The notes under the pieces are model-generated. The model did not search any database and was not told where the DNA came from. It saw nothing but the letters and a program-made list of their open reading frames with translations. DNA of 64,000 bases from Cercophora sp. LCS_1 (lineage: Eukaryota; Ascomycota; Sordariomycetes; Sordariales; Lasiosphaeriaceae): the NCBI GenBank assembly GCA_036250225.1, contig JAPZLL010000014.1, positions 1 to 64,000 of the forward strand, given 5' to 3'. Within the stretch, counting starts at the first letter, position 1, and each line of letters starts with the position of its first letter. Shown one piece after another: positions 1 through 9,448 of the stretch. Position numbers and translations under genes: made by a program.

Positions 1-180
1 ATGTCTACCTCCGATCAGAGGAAGCTCAGCCTGTAGGTCGGCCTTCCAGGCCGACCACTGCGCTCAGAATGTGTGTGTGTCGTTCATCACCAGTTCAATG
101 GATAATGGAATCTAAAAGCAATATCCGAAAATGCCCCATTCACTGGCAAATCGAATGCACCAAGTGCTACATAGACGGAT

Positions 181-519
181 AATATCAGCCATAGCGATTT
201 GGTTCGGTTGAAGAATGATGAGACGTTCCCTGTTGATCTGTGTAATTTGCAATTATTGTATCAGGGGAAGTAGGGGATGTATTTTGAGTATAATAAGTTG
301 CTGTATCGACCTGGTTTGTTCAAGTTGGAAAATCCGGTTGGGACGCTGTTGAATCCGATGATTGCGGCTCCGCCTGCTGCGACGACGGTGCCGGGTGGAG
401 GTGGTGCAACGGTGCCGAGGTGGGGGCAGTGCGGTGGGCAGGGGTACTCTGGACCTACGAGGTATAAGGCGCCGTAGGAGTGTAAGGTTAGTAATAACTG
501 GTATTCGCAATGTTTGTAG
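181..519 (+). pseudogene. decayed C-terminus of a secreted CBM1 carbohydrate-active enzyme
   Basis: One frame reads a catalytic-domain tail, then a Pro/Thr/Gly linker (about 364-417), then an unmistakable family 1 carbohydrate-binding module: WGQCGGQGYSGPT followed by ECKVSNNWYSQCL and a proper TAG stop. CBM1 modules bind crystalline cellulose and are C- or N-terminal appendages of secreted plant-wall enzymes. The copy is broken. A TAG lies inside the module just before ECKV, a second TAG lies at 271-273 in the upstream tail, and the cysteine expected after GPT is replaced by Arg-Tyr. I could not identify the catalytic family from the roughly 60 residues upstream. The rest of the gene lies outside the window or has been lost. 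Confidence 0.75.
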
Positions 520-776
520 AGACGGGAGGAAGTCGGGAAGGTTGTGGTTGTATATCTTTCATAGAATACATGCATGTCTCCCTCTAAAAGCTCTACATGA
601 TCTATGATGAGCTGGTTCAAAGATTGATGTACATCGAGTGCCCTTTAACTAATGGCAGGACACACAAAAATTCACATCCCAAATATTCTCCAGGAGTCCG
701 TATGAGGATCTAAAGTAAAGTTCTATCAGTCACAGTGTGAAAGTTACCCCAGGAACAGGTCGAGTTGCGTACAGCC

Positions 777-998
777 TCACATGTAGCTACATGTACAACC
801 GTATCGTGGACCAGGAGGAAAGCTGGGATACGGAACACAGGTCAAGCCCCGACGGCATGGTTTCCCCGAAGCGCCGCAGACGTCATTTGAACAGGATCCT
901 GTGTACTGGGGAGGCTCTTCGTCTGTCGGGCTGGGGTATGCTGAAGCTAGAGAAATGATGGCGAGTGAAGCCGCGAGGAGCAAGAAGAGTCGCGACAT
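777..998 (-). CDS. small secreted cysteine-rich protein (effector-like)
   Basis: Encodes 73 residues in one exon. The N-terminus MSRLFLLLAASLAIISLASA is a textbook signal peptide with an AxA-type cleavage site. The mature part of about 53 residues has six cysteines (CSNDVC, GKPC, LTC, GCTC spacing), enough for three disulfides. No domain is recognised; size, secretion signal and cysteine content fit the broad class of fungal small secreted proteins (effectors, antimicrobial peptides). It stands alone between two pseudogenes. Short length means a chance ORF cannot be fully excluded, but a signal peptide plus six cysteines by chance is unlikely. Confidence 0.6.
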   Translation of the reverse strand: MSRLFLLLAASLAIISLASAYPSPTDEEPPQYTGSCSNDVCGASGKPCRRGLTCVPYPSFPPGPRYGCTCSYM

Positions 999-1090
999 GT
1001 TGATGGTTCAGGAACAGCCAGTACACCACCCTAAAATCGACACCACGAGTTTCCCTTGTCTTCTTCGGAACTGAGCGGTTGCCGCCTTGG

Positions 1091-1130
1091 CCTGAGCCAG
1101 ACTGAGCCAGACTGAGCCAGACTGAGCGAG
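1091..1130. repeat. 10-bp tandem repeat, about 4 units
   Basis: The unit TGAGCCAGAC is repeated three times followed by a diverged fourth (TGAGCGAGGG). It lies in the gap between the small secreted protein and the P450 remnant. Confidence 0.8.
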
Positions 1131-1389
1131 GGGGTCACAGTTCTGGGCTACCTCGGCTACAGCTGCCACGGGTCTAAAATGACGGTAGAGTTACAAGAAC
1201 CCAGTTTTGGGACCTCTACCACCACCTAGCCGCGCTTCCTTCACTCCAACTACGGGAGAGAAAAAAACTGCAGTTTTATCCCCTTGATAAATCACTGTAG
1301 ACCTTTTCGAGTGTCGCTGAATTTGCTGTGCCCAGGTCGAGTTGTCCATTTGAATATACCCTGGCCCCCTGATCAAACCTTTTACGACC

Positions 1390-1817
1390 CTGTTAATCCA
1401 GTTAATAGGTACTAGTTGTCGTATCCTGCCGTTAATACTGCCTGGGAGGCGGTTAAGGATGTGATGCTTCAGGGGGTGGCCTTTCGGAAAGGTATGACAG
1501 TGATGGTATAACCGGCTATCTTTCAGCACAGCCCCACCATCTGGGGCCCCGACTGTGACGAGTTCCGGCCCGAGAGGTATGGCCATCTCGAAGGCCAGGC
1601 CGCCGACCTATACGCGTACACTGCGTTTGGGCAGGGTCCGAGAAGCTGAATCGGCAAAGGCTTGACAATGTTAGAGTTGAAAGTTATTATCGTGGAGTTA
1701 CTATCTGCGTTTGAGTTTGAAGCTATTGACGGCGAGGTCAAGTTGCTTAATCCAAGCGCCTTGCTCTTGCTGGGACCTGAGGGTGCCATCAAGGTTCGTG
1801 TGAGGAGATTGAAGTGA
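1390..1817 (+). pseudogene. cytochrome P450 C-terminal remnant, haem-ligand Cys replaced by stop
   Basis: The reading frame gives the last third of a P450: SYPAVNTAWEAVKDVMLQGV (after the K-helix), then SPTIWGPDCDEFRPERYGH (the PERF-region signature FRPERY), then FGQGPRS-stop-IGKGLTMLEL, which is the haem-binding FGxGxRxCxG motif with TGA exactly where the ligand cysteine belongs. The frame then continues to a natural TGA after VRRLK. A second stop (TAA) sits at the usual beta-sheet 1-4 position, and sequence before about 1400 needs a frame change. The N-terminal two thirds, including the ExxR helix, are not recognisable. Non-functional beyond doubt as a haem enzyme. Confidence 0.8.
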
Positions 1818-2573
1818 GGGCAATCGTCAAGACCTGGGCCTGATAGCTAGTTGACGTAATTAAGTTGCAGTTTAGTGGCTATAATGAGCTGTCAATTTCG
1901 ATGCTCTAGCTTTGTCTTGCTGTAAATGGTAGCAGCGAGCCACTATCATCCTTCTGTCGCAATAAAAGAGCACGCCACCGACAAAGGATAAGGTAGGTGT
2001 CTACATGCTCCGACAGACTTGATGCGAGCGTTAATTGCGTCAGCATGATGAGGTGCAAGGGCTCGGGGCTCTGGAAACTGCCGCCGGCAACACGCTCCTG
2101 GTGCCAGCGCACAGACACGAGATTTGCCAAACACATGATATCCGAGTCAGGTTTCTGGCTAGCCCCTGTTTGCCGACCAGGGCCTCCTGTGGCGTGCATC
2201 GCCTGGGATTCGAATCTTGCCAATCGCCACAGCTCGTTGCCAAACCATAAACGGCATAGCATGCATTGCAATTTGGGCTTCCATCACACCGACGACGACT
2301 TTTGCGCGCCATGGCACAACGACAATTCCACCTGGCTTTTCGAACCCTTGCAATGTTTCTTCTCTCTGACTAGTCTGATTCACCCACCCGCTTTTATTCC
2401 ATCGTGCGCACAGCCCTCCCCTTAGCGTACGGAACCTACCGCGCATCAACGCGTGCTCGAGTCCAGGGATCGGCCAGAGAATCGGGGCCCGCTGCGATTA
2501 AATACCACACACGGTTTCCCTCTGGCAGCATGGAGGGAAACTACCTTATGCAAGCGTGCTCAGTCAACAGACC
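1818..2573. other. no gene recognised
   Basis: Several overlapping open frames of 60-140 codons run on both strands, but none has a recognisable domain, signal peptide or convincing splice structure. The part closest to the next gene is presumably its promoter and 5' leader. Confidence 0.5.
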
Positions 2574-4159
2574 ATGGCCTTCGTGCTCCGTCGGGGCGGC
2601 CCCGACCCGGGCCTGGGTTCACCGCCGCCCATAGACCCCACTCCCTACCTGAAGGTGCCTCTCTTCAATCAACCACCGGCCCTCATGGGACTGACGATTT
2701 CGTTTATGGTAACAACCCCCCACCCCACCCCACTCCGTAGGGACGCCGCTATCCGCAACGAAATCTAACGTCCCGCTGTAGGCCTTCTCCTGGATCTGCT
2801 GCTTGTTGAGGCTGTATACCCGCCTGGTCGTCCTCCATGCTGCCGGATGGGATGACTTGTTCCTGCTTCTCGCCCAGGTGCGCAACCCGAAAACAAGACG
2901 GCCCAAAGTCGTTTGGCTGAGCTTACTCCGCCCATGACAGCTCTCGACTACCACCGGCTCCATCGTTCTATGCATATGTTCGTCAAATAAGCCCCTATCA
3001 AAAACTCACACCATATGGATATTTCCTCAAAAACTAACTGCTGAGCCCCGACCCATCAGTGGCTACTCTAGGCTTTGGGAGCTCCATGTTCACCATGGCC
3101 CTTCCCCAGGTGCAAGAAATTATGAAGGTATGATGACCCCGGATTGCTGTCTCCCTTGCAAACTTGGTGTGTCTGATCCTCCCTCCTGCCTAACCGGTTC
3201 CAGCTGCTTTACATCTTCTGCGCCGTGTACCCATTCTCCATCACCTTCATCAAAATCGCCTTGCTGCTCCAATACATGCGCATCTTCGAGCGCGGGTCCA
3301 AGCGCAGAGCCTTGTGCAAAGCCATGATCGTCCTTGTTGTGCTGTGGAGCATCCCCTTCGCTTTCCTGAGCGTGGTTCCTTGCTACCCCATCGCAGCCTA
3401 CTGGGACTTTTCCATCCGCGACGCCCACTACTGGGCCTTTAGCGGGCGCGATCTACACGCGTTTATGCAAGTCTTTGTCGCCCACTCGGTCACGACCGCC
3501 ATTCTCGACTTTGTCGTCTTCATCATCCCCATCCAACTTTTTTTCAAGCCGGATGCAGAGAAGAGGCTCCGACTCAGCCTCCTGAGTCTCTTCGTCCTGG
3601 GACTCGTGTACGTTTTCTTTTTTCTTTTTTCTTTTTTCTCTTCTTTTTCTTCTTTTTCTTCTTTTTGGTACCTACCGTGCTGACAAATATCGACAGCACC
3701 AACATGTGCTCAATTTGGCGCATGGCTGACGTGATCCGGTTTTCCATTGCGCACATCGGCCAGTTCGACCCTCCATGGTACGCACCTACGCCAACGGGCC
3801 TGGGCTCTCTCGAGGGGCATCTGGCCGCCACCTGCGCCGCTCTGCCGGTGTTCTGGCCCGTTTTAAAGACGACGTGGAACCGAATTTTTGTGACCCACGA
3901 GGTCAGCGTCACGCGGGAATACGGATTGTTCCCCTCTAAAAAAGTGGCCCAGGACGTGGAGATGCAGTCCACGTCCTCTGATCGTAACCTGACGCTCGAT
4001 CCTCAGTCGCAGGAACCAGAGGGGTGGGAACCCTTTGTGGGAGACGAGACGACGGGCTTGGGGGAGAACGAAACGGTGGTGCAGTCGCCGGCTGTGCTAC
4101 CAAGACCAAAATCGTTGGGCGCCATGAGGTTTAAACATGTCTGGTCTCGCAAGAAATGA
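2574..4159 (+). CDS. rhodopsin-like integral membrane protein (PTH11/SAT4-type)
   Basis: Seven-helix fungal membrane protein of the rhodopsin/PTH11-like family, thought to act as surface sensors. Exons read: 2574-2708, 2782-2877, about 3060-3127, 3204-3607, 3697-4159. Exon 2 carries RLYTR...GWDDLFLLLAQ, the family hallmark after helix 1. Exon 4 carries helices 3-6 (FSITFIKIALLLQYMRIF; AILDFVVFIIPIQLFFK). Exon 5 has TNMCSIWRMADVIRFS followed by a hydrophilic cytosolic tail. Intron 4 (3608-3696) is strongly pyrimidine-rich. Exons 2 and 3 do not join in phase with a GT-AG intron: a one-base frame problem remains between LLAQ and ATLGFG, so there is either a GC donor or an indel. The ATG at 2574 was chosen because it opens the family-like N-terminus. 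Confidence 0.75.
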
Positions 4160-5568
4160 GAACGAATTTTCCGTCATTAGCCGTGCTGATTCCATCCACC
4201 CAGAGTATGCAGACAGGCCGATGGAGGTCTTGTCGGTTCATTTTTTTTGTTTTTGTTTGTCTCGTGCAACAACTCCCCTGACTGCCTGGAGACATGTCCC
4301 TTATCTAAAGTCCGCGCAACTGTGCTTTCTTTATATCTCTAATCCATCCTGTTGCTATTACGCCTCCGTTCTGTTCAATAGGGTGGAAATGGCGCCAATC
4401 TCAGAATACGCAAGCCTTTTACTTTCACCCTTCCTCCAACCTCCTCAACAGGGGGTCTCTCGCTAAAAGCTGAAGAAAAGCAACTCTAAAACAAACGCTT
4501 AGGTACACGCTGGCCACTACGCTACCTGCCCTAGTAGACTTTGTTAGGAGGCCCCTTGCTGCTTTTGGATATGTTTCCGGGGCTGGCGCTGCTTTCACGT
4601 GTGTGTTGCGCTGGAAGGTTTTGTGGCTGTTGGAACCGAGACGCTAGGCGCCACGGAAGTTCACGGGCTGGGAGACAGTCTGGTTGTCTGCGAGGACTCC
4701 GAATGAAGTTACACGGCTTCTGGCTCTCCAGCTTCGCTATATTACCCGGAAGACGAAAAGAAATACAGGCCGTCCAGTTACAAAGGCTAAGGTAACTACT
4801 AATGTTTTCGAATGCTGTCGGGTGCCTTCTTAATTCCCGTAGCCTCAGCCGCATCGGACATAAGTTATTAACTGATATTAAGCGGTACCTTACCTCCCCG
4901 ATTCCTGCAGGTGGCTAGCTAATTTATCAACCGTAGCGGCAGAGACGACTGTGACCAAACGTGTGTCATGCAACGTTAACGCCAGCCACAATATCCATGA
5001 CTTCCAGTCAAGTCCAACGGCAGTTTCCGTGTCCCTGCCAACTACTTACTCAACTGCGATCTTGGCATCTCCTGGATCTAAAGTCGTTCGCTTAAAAATC
5101 CACCGTTACATGCATGGTACAGTTCATCCCCACTAAGTAGCAGATGCACCGGGTTTGCGGTCAAGCAAATGCCCGGTCGGCCAAGGTAACCTTATTTTTT
5201 TGATTGCACCACAAAAGCTCCCGACCCGAAGATGCGTCACCTACCAGTTGAAGGCATATTGGCCTTTCATCTCACCATATATTGAAAATTCCCAGCCGCC
5301 CAATCGTGGTTACACCACCCAGAGGCTTTTGCCATAATGTTGGCAAGAAGTAGCGAGCGAGATTAATCACTAATGTCGTGCCGTATATAACAGCACTTCT
5401 CGTGCAACCAAGAAGCGGAACAACCCGCCATGTGGAATGTACATAAACGTAGCGCATCTCCCCTCGTCGACCCAACCTTCCAACCCACTATGAGCCTTTT
5501 ACCGTCGTCTCTCGACCTGTTTCAAACATCCAGCACCCCAAGCACACCAAAACCAACCACATATCAAA
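4160..5568. other. no gene recognised; probable promoter at right end
   Basis: No supported coding region in about 1.4 kb. A TATATAA element near 5383 lies about 185 bp upstream of the next start codon, and the sequence just before that ATG is C/A-rich as in fungal leaders. Confidence 0.5.
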
Positions 5569-5982
5569 ATGCACTCCACCGCCATCCTCTCCACCCTCCT
5601 CCTCCTCTCCCTAGCAACCGCCCTCCCCCAAGGCACCAAAAGTCCCACCCAAAAACTCATGACCGTGCACAACATCGACAGCTCCGTCGGGGGCCCAAAC
5701 TACGTGGACATATCATCATTCACAAATCACGCCTCCCTGGACAAGTGCCAACCCTACAACTACCCGCAGTACGACTACGGATATATTGAGGTTGAGGACG
5801 CATTGTCGTGCGACTTTTACTCGGGGCAGGGATGTTCGGGGTCGCATTTCACGGTTGTGGGGAGGCAGAGCGCTGCAAGGGGGGGCGGGAAGCAGCCGAG
5901 GTTTGCGAGCTATATTTGTGAGGAGAGAAAGCAAAGGGGAGGTGGAGGGGGGAGGGGGAAGGGGAAGGGGCATGGGAATTAA
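5569..5982 (+). CDS. small secreted protein
   Basis: Encodes 137 residues. MHSTAILSTLLLLSLATALP is a signal peptide. The mature domain contains SLDKCQPYN, a Tyr-rich stretch, then SCDFYSGQGCSGSHFTVVG and FASYIC: four cysteines in the spacing seen in many small secreted fungal proteins with a crystallin-like C-terminal half (inference from pattern only). The last 20 residues are Gly/Arg/Lys-rich low complexity, and the DNA there is nearly pure purine (5935-5980), so an intron or a decayed end is possible. No enzyme function can be assigned. Confidence 0.6.
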   Translation: MHSTAILSTLLLLSLATALPQGTKSPTQKLMTVHNIDSSVGGPNYVDISSFTNHASLDKCQPYNYPQYDYGYIEVEDALSCDFYSGQGCSGSHFTVVGRQSAARGGGKQPRFASYICEERKQRGGGGGRGKGKGHGN

Positions 5983-6648
5983 CTGGGGAGGGAAGTAGGG
6001 GATACTATGGTTTTGGGAGCGGCTGTGCTCCTAGTCTTGAATACTGGGAAGAAATCGTGCTTGATAAGAAGAGCAATGTCAACAACCTGCTTGTTCTGCA
6101 TTATGTTCCTGTCCACAACAAAGCAGGTTTCTAGTCCTGTGTGGGCAAGCAACGGCACATACCATTGCAAAACATGGGCACTCGGCGATGAGTTCATCTA
6201 CCCGGAGTCTGCCCTCCTTCTCCCGTTTTCACGTGCGATTTGGCCTGGTTTCTCGGTTTGGCTTTTCCACCTGCCACACATGTGGTGCCTAGATCTAAAT
6301 TTGGGCTGATGCGAAGGTGGGTTTCACAACGTGTGGGTGCAAGGCTGAATGAGGACATCTTCAACTGAGGACGGGTTCGAGTTGCGGCACCGACACGGCA
6401 CAGCACCAACCACGACTGCCAGCCAATGGTGACATTGTAACACACACCATTTGGGAAACAACTGATCCTTGTGAGTCACATTGTGAAATATATATCCACG
6501 ACAATTTCTCATTGAGCATAAAGGAGCTCGAGTTAGCTGCTCCTTGAATTGCGCAACACTCAGGCTTCCTCCAGACATCGGACCAACACCAAACACCAAG
6601 TTCAACAAGTCCAGTCCAAATAATCTCCACCTACAACACCATTTCAAA
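5983..6648. other. intergenic, no gene recognised
   Basis: No coding region stands out. The last 100 bases are C/A-rich and lead into the start codon of the following gene, as expected for a 5' leader. Confidence 0.5.
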
Positions 6649-7647
6649 ATGCCCGTCAGCCGTCACGTCGCCGCTCAACGCCAAATCGACCAACTCCAAT
6701 CCATGCTCGACATGCTCAATGCGCCCGTCCCCGAAAACGAAAACGACGACGCCATGGACGCAGCGCACGAGGAATACGAACAATGGTGCGAGGAGCACAC
6801 CACAAGGGAGACGTGGCTTGAAGTCACGAATGCCATCCTGACTGCTACCAGGGATGCATTCCCTTTGAGTCCTTCTGTTCGAGCTTCCTCTATACCTGAG
6901 CAAGAGGCGGAGGCGGAGGCTTTCCGAGCGTACTGGCGTCGTGTTTTTCGGCAGCTGCTGGAAAAAGTCAACTCGGATGCGTCGATTCCGGAGTTTGTGA
7001 CGGATCCGCCGAGGGATAATCTCTCGGTGTATTTGCTGGCGGATATCCCGCATGATGAGGTGCACTGCACGGTGTACCTGCCCCAGGTGGCGCCTAGTAT
7101 CTACATCTCCGATCCGGATGGTGTGGGTGTGAGGAAGGGGGGTTTGGTTGCGGCGTTGGGGGAGTATTTGTATGGCCTTGAGTCCCTGGGCGACCCTAGC
7201 AGCACTGACTCCGAGGGGAAAGCAGTGTCATTGCCAAACTCAGAGTCAAACTACTCAAAGCCAAACACCCCCCAAATCTACCACCTCGGCGCCTACAACA
7301 CCCAAACCCACACATGGCCCATGGCCCCCTCACCCATGCCCGACCCCCTGGTGTACGGCATGAACTGGATGTGTCCGAGCCATTTCGAAAGCGAAGTCCA
7401 ATCGCTCTCAGGCCGGCCGAAAGTGTGGCTGTTTTGCGCAAACGCCAATGACTTTCCGCAAGAAAGCGAGAATGATGCCCAGAGGCGGCATTGGTTTGAT
7501 CCTGTGGAGGTATTCCGAACGGGAAGACGGGGATCCGAGGAGGGAGGAGAAGGGAGGCTGGAGTCGGGAGGGCGATGGAGAGGGGGAGAAAGTGGAGCCA
7601 GAGAGAGATATGGGAGAGCGGGGTCTAATGAGAGGGAGAGTGAGTGA
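6649..7647 (+). CDS. hypothetical protein, 332 aa
   Basis: A single open frame of 332 codons starting at an AAAATG context. Residues 1-60 (MPVSRHVAAQRQIDQLQSML...) look helical with an acidic Asp/Glu/Asn stretch. Residues 80-230 are the most structured part (FRAYWRRVFRQLLEKVNSD; LSVYLLADIPHDEVHCTVYL). The final 60 residues are Gly/Arg/Glu-rich low complexity. There is no signal peptide, no membrane segment and no family that I recognise. Codon use and frame length support a real gene; the low-complexity end could partly reflect decay. Confidence 0.55.
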   Translation: MPVSRHVAAQRQIDQLQSMLDMLNAPVPENENDDAMDAAHEEYEQWCEEHTTRETWLEVTNAILTATRDAFPLSPSVRASSIPEQEAEAEAFRAYWRRVFRQLLEKVNSDASIPEFVTDPPRDNLSVYLLADIPHDEVHCTVYLPQVAPSIYISDPDGVGVRKGGLVAALGEYLYGLESLGDPSSTDSEGKAVSLPNSESNYSKPNTPQIYHLGAYNTQTHTWPMAPSPMPDPLVYGMNWMCPSHFESEVQSLSGRPKVWLFCANANDFPQESENDAQRRHWFDPVEVFRTGRRGSEEGGEGRLESGGRWRGGESGARERYGRAGSNERESE

Positions 7648-9448
7648 ATGGGTTGTTTGTCTAAGATAACTTACCTATGGGTAACCAGCGTCTTGGTTCT
7701 ATTGCGTTTTTACAACTTGGTCCAGTAAGGGTTTAAGTTTCGGAGGAGCTTTTATCGTAATACCTGCAAAGCAACGGCGAGGGTCGTAGCCCTAAAATAA
7801 GGTTGAAATAAAATAAGTTCAAAAAAAAAAAACTGCGAAACTGATGACGCAGTGCCGTCTAAGTTGCCCGAACCTTGACGGTCTTTCCTCATGCCATACA
7901 TTGCCAACCTGTCCGCACGCATCCGCACACATCCCACATCATCCTGGCGCTGAAAACACCACTCCAGAATGGAAAGCACCATGCGACTTCCCATCCGCAC
8001 TCGGATTATTCCGATTCCAGATGAGCCGCCAAGCACAAACAAACATCAACCATTCCAGACTCTGCAGCTGGCCATCAGAACCCGCCCCATTTCAGCTCCA
8101 GATGCAAAGGCCAAGGCCACCCACCAGCCCAGGCATATTCTTTCGCCGCGCACGTCTAGTCGACGATAGAATCGACGCATCTGCAGGGGTCCTGCTTGAG
8201 ATGTTGGAGCCAGGGTCAAGGATACCAAAGGAGAGAGGGGTCTTCATGCCACATGCACCGAGGGAGGTGAAGAGGAAACCGAAGTTGGAAGAGGATGGGT
8301 GGGAGATGGTGGGGAGTTCTTCGGACCCGGATTTTGTTGCCGTAGAAGGTATGCAGGTCACGGTACGGAGGAGTGGTGGTATCGATGTAGCTGGTTAGGG
8401 ATTGGGGATGGGGGGTGGCTGACGGCTGACAGGTTACACAGGCAGTGAAGGCCTAACGGCCGCTAATAGTTTTGGACGGGGTCGGGATCTGTGTCCCGTA
8501 TATCAAAGCTGTTGATCAAATGGAATCAACTCTACAGGTTACTGGTCCAACAACGTCCTTCTCAATCGGATTCCCGGTCCTCGACATCATCTCGAGTACA
8601 GGAGTCTATGTAGAAGGACCGGGGCAATGTTGGCACTCCCTCTTCCGAAGCCTATTCTAGTCATTGTGTCAGGGTTTCCAGTTCCTCCCCGTCCCATTCC
8701 AGACACAGGGGTCGAGATGCCGCTGAATATGTGCACATCATGTCTGCCATCGGGCCCATCGAGCGGTCGGTCGCAGCATGACGATCCTGTTCAAGAGATA
8801 TTGCCGAGCTGGTGCAGGCGTCTCCTGACCTTTCAGGGGTTGGTGGATTCTGATTGGGATACGAAAGGGGCGGTGATATTCGGCCCGGAGACGAGGTTCA
8901 AACGACTCTGGCGAGATCAGGACTCTTCCAAGAGCAGTAACGTGGATAGCAGTGTTGGCGAAACTTCGCGTTCGGTCGGCAACAGTCTTAGTCTTCTGTA
9001 CTGACAAACAGGTGCTCTAACATCAGAGTATCCAGACATTGAGTTGGCGTCCAGACTATCGCCATCTCAGACTGGGAATTCCGAGGGGAAGGATAACCCG
9101 AAAGGAGCAGCCACTGATGTTTGACCATCTTGTTCTGGACGAAGCATCATACATACGAGTGATAAGAGGGAGAGAATGCTGGGAGTTTGGTGAGGTAGAA
9201 CAGTTTTTTATTGAAGCAGCCCTTTATCCTGGTATAAAACGCCATCCCAATGCTGTCAGGAACAGCTGGTTCACTGATCTTTTCCATGCTTGTATCCTAC
9301 ACGGCTGCCTACTACCCTCCAGGTATGTCATCATTAGAGCGAGTCAAAGGACCCAACATCATCCCCGCAACTCCAGTCTTGATGTGCTTGACATCAACAA
9401 TATCCCTAGGCGATGTTAGCAACCGCATCGATGGTAGCTAGGGGAAAC
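7648..9448. other. no confident gene; weak ORFs only
   Basis: About 1.8 kb without a supported gene. A plus-strand frame ending at 8398 has a plausible acidic/basic tail (LVDDRIDASAGVLLEMLE), and a frame near 9250-9330 contains a membrane-like stretch (AGSLIFSMLVSYTAAYY). Neither connects to a convincing start or to other exons. Both could be remnants of a degraded gene. Confidence 0.4.

Noticed and set aside
2195..2230. ATTCGAATC stretch resembling a tRNA T-arm on the minus strand
   Set aside because: No acceptor, D or anticodon stems could be paired around it.
1997..2449. Several overlapping ORFs of 70-140 codons
   Set aside because: They overlap on both strands, none has a family pattern, and splice signals are lacking.
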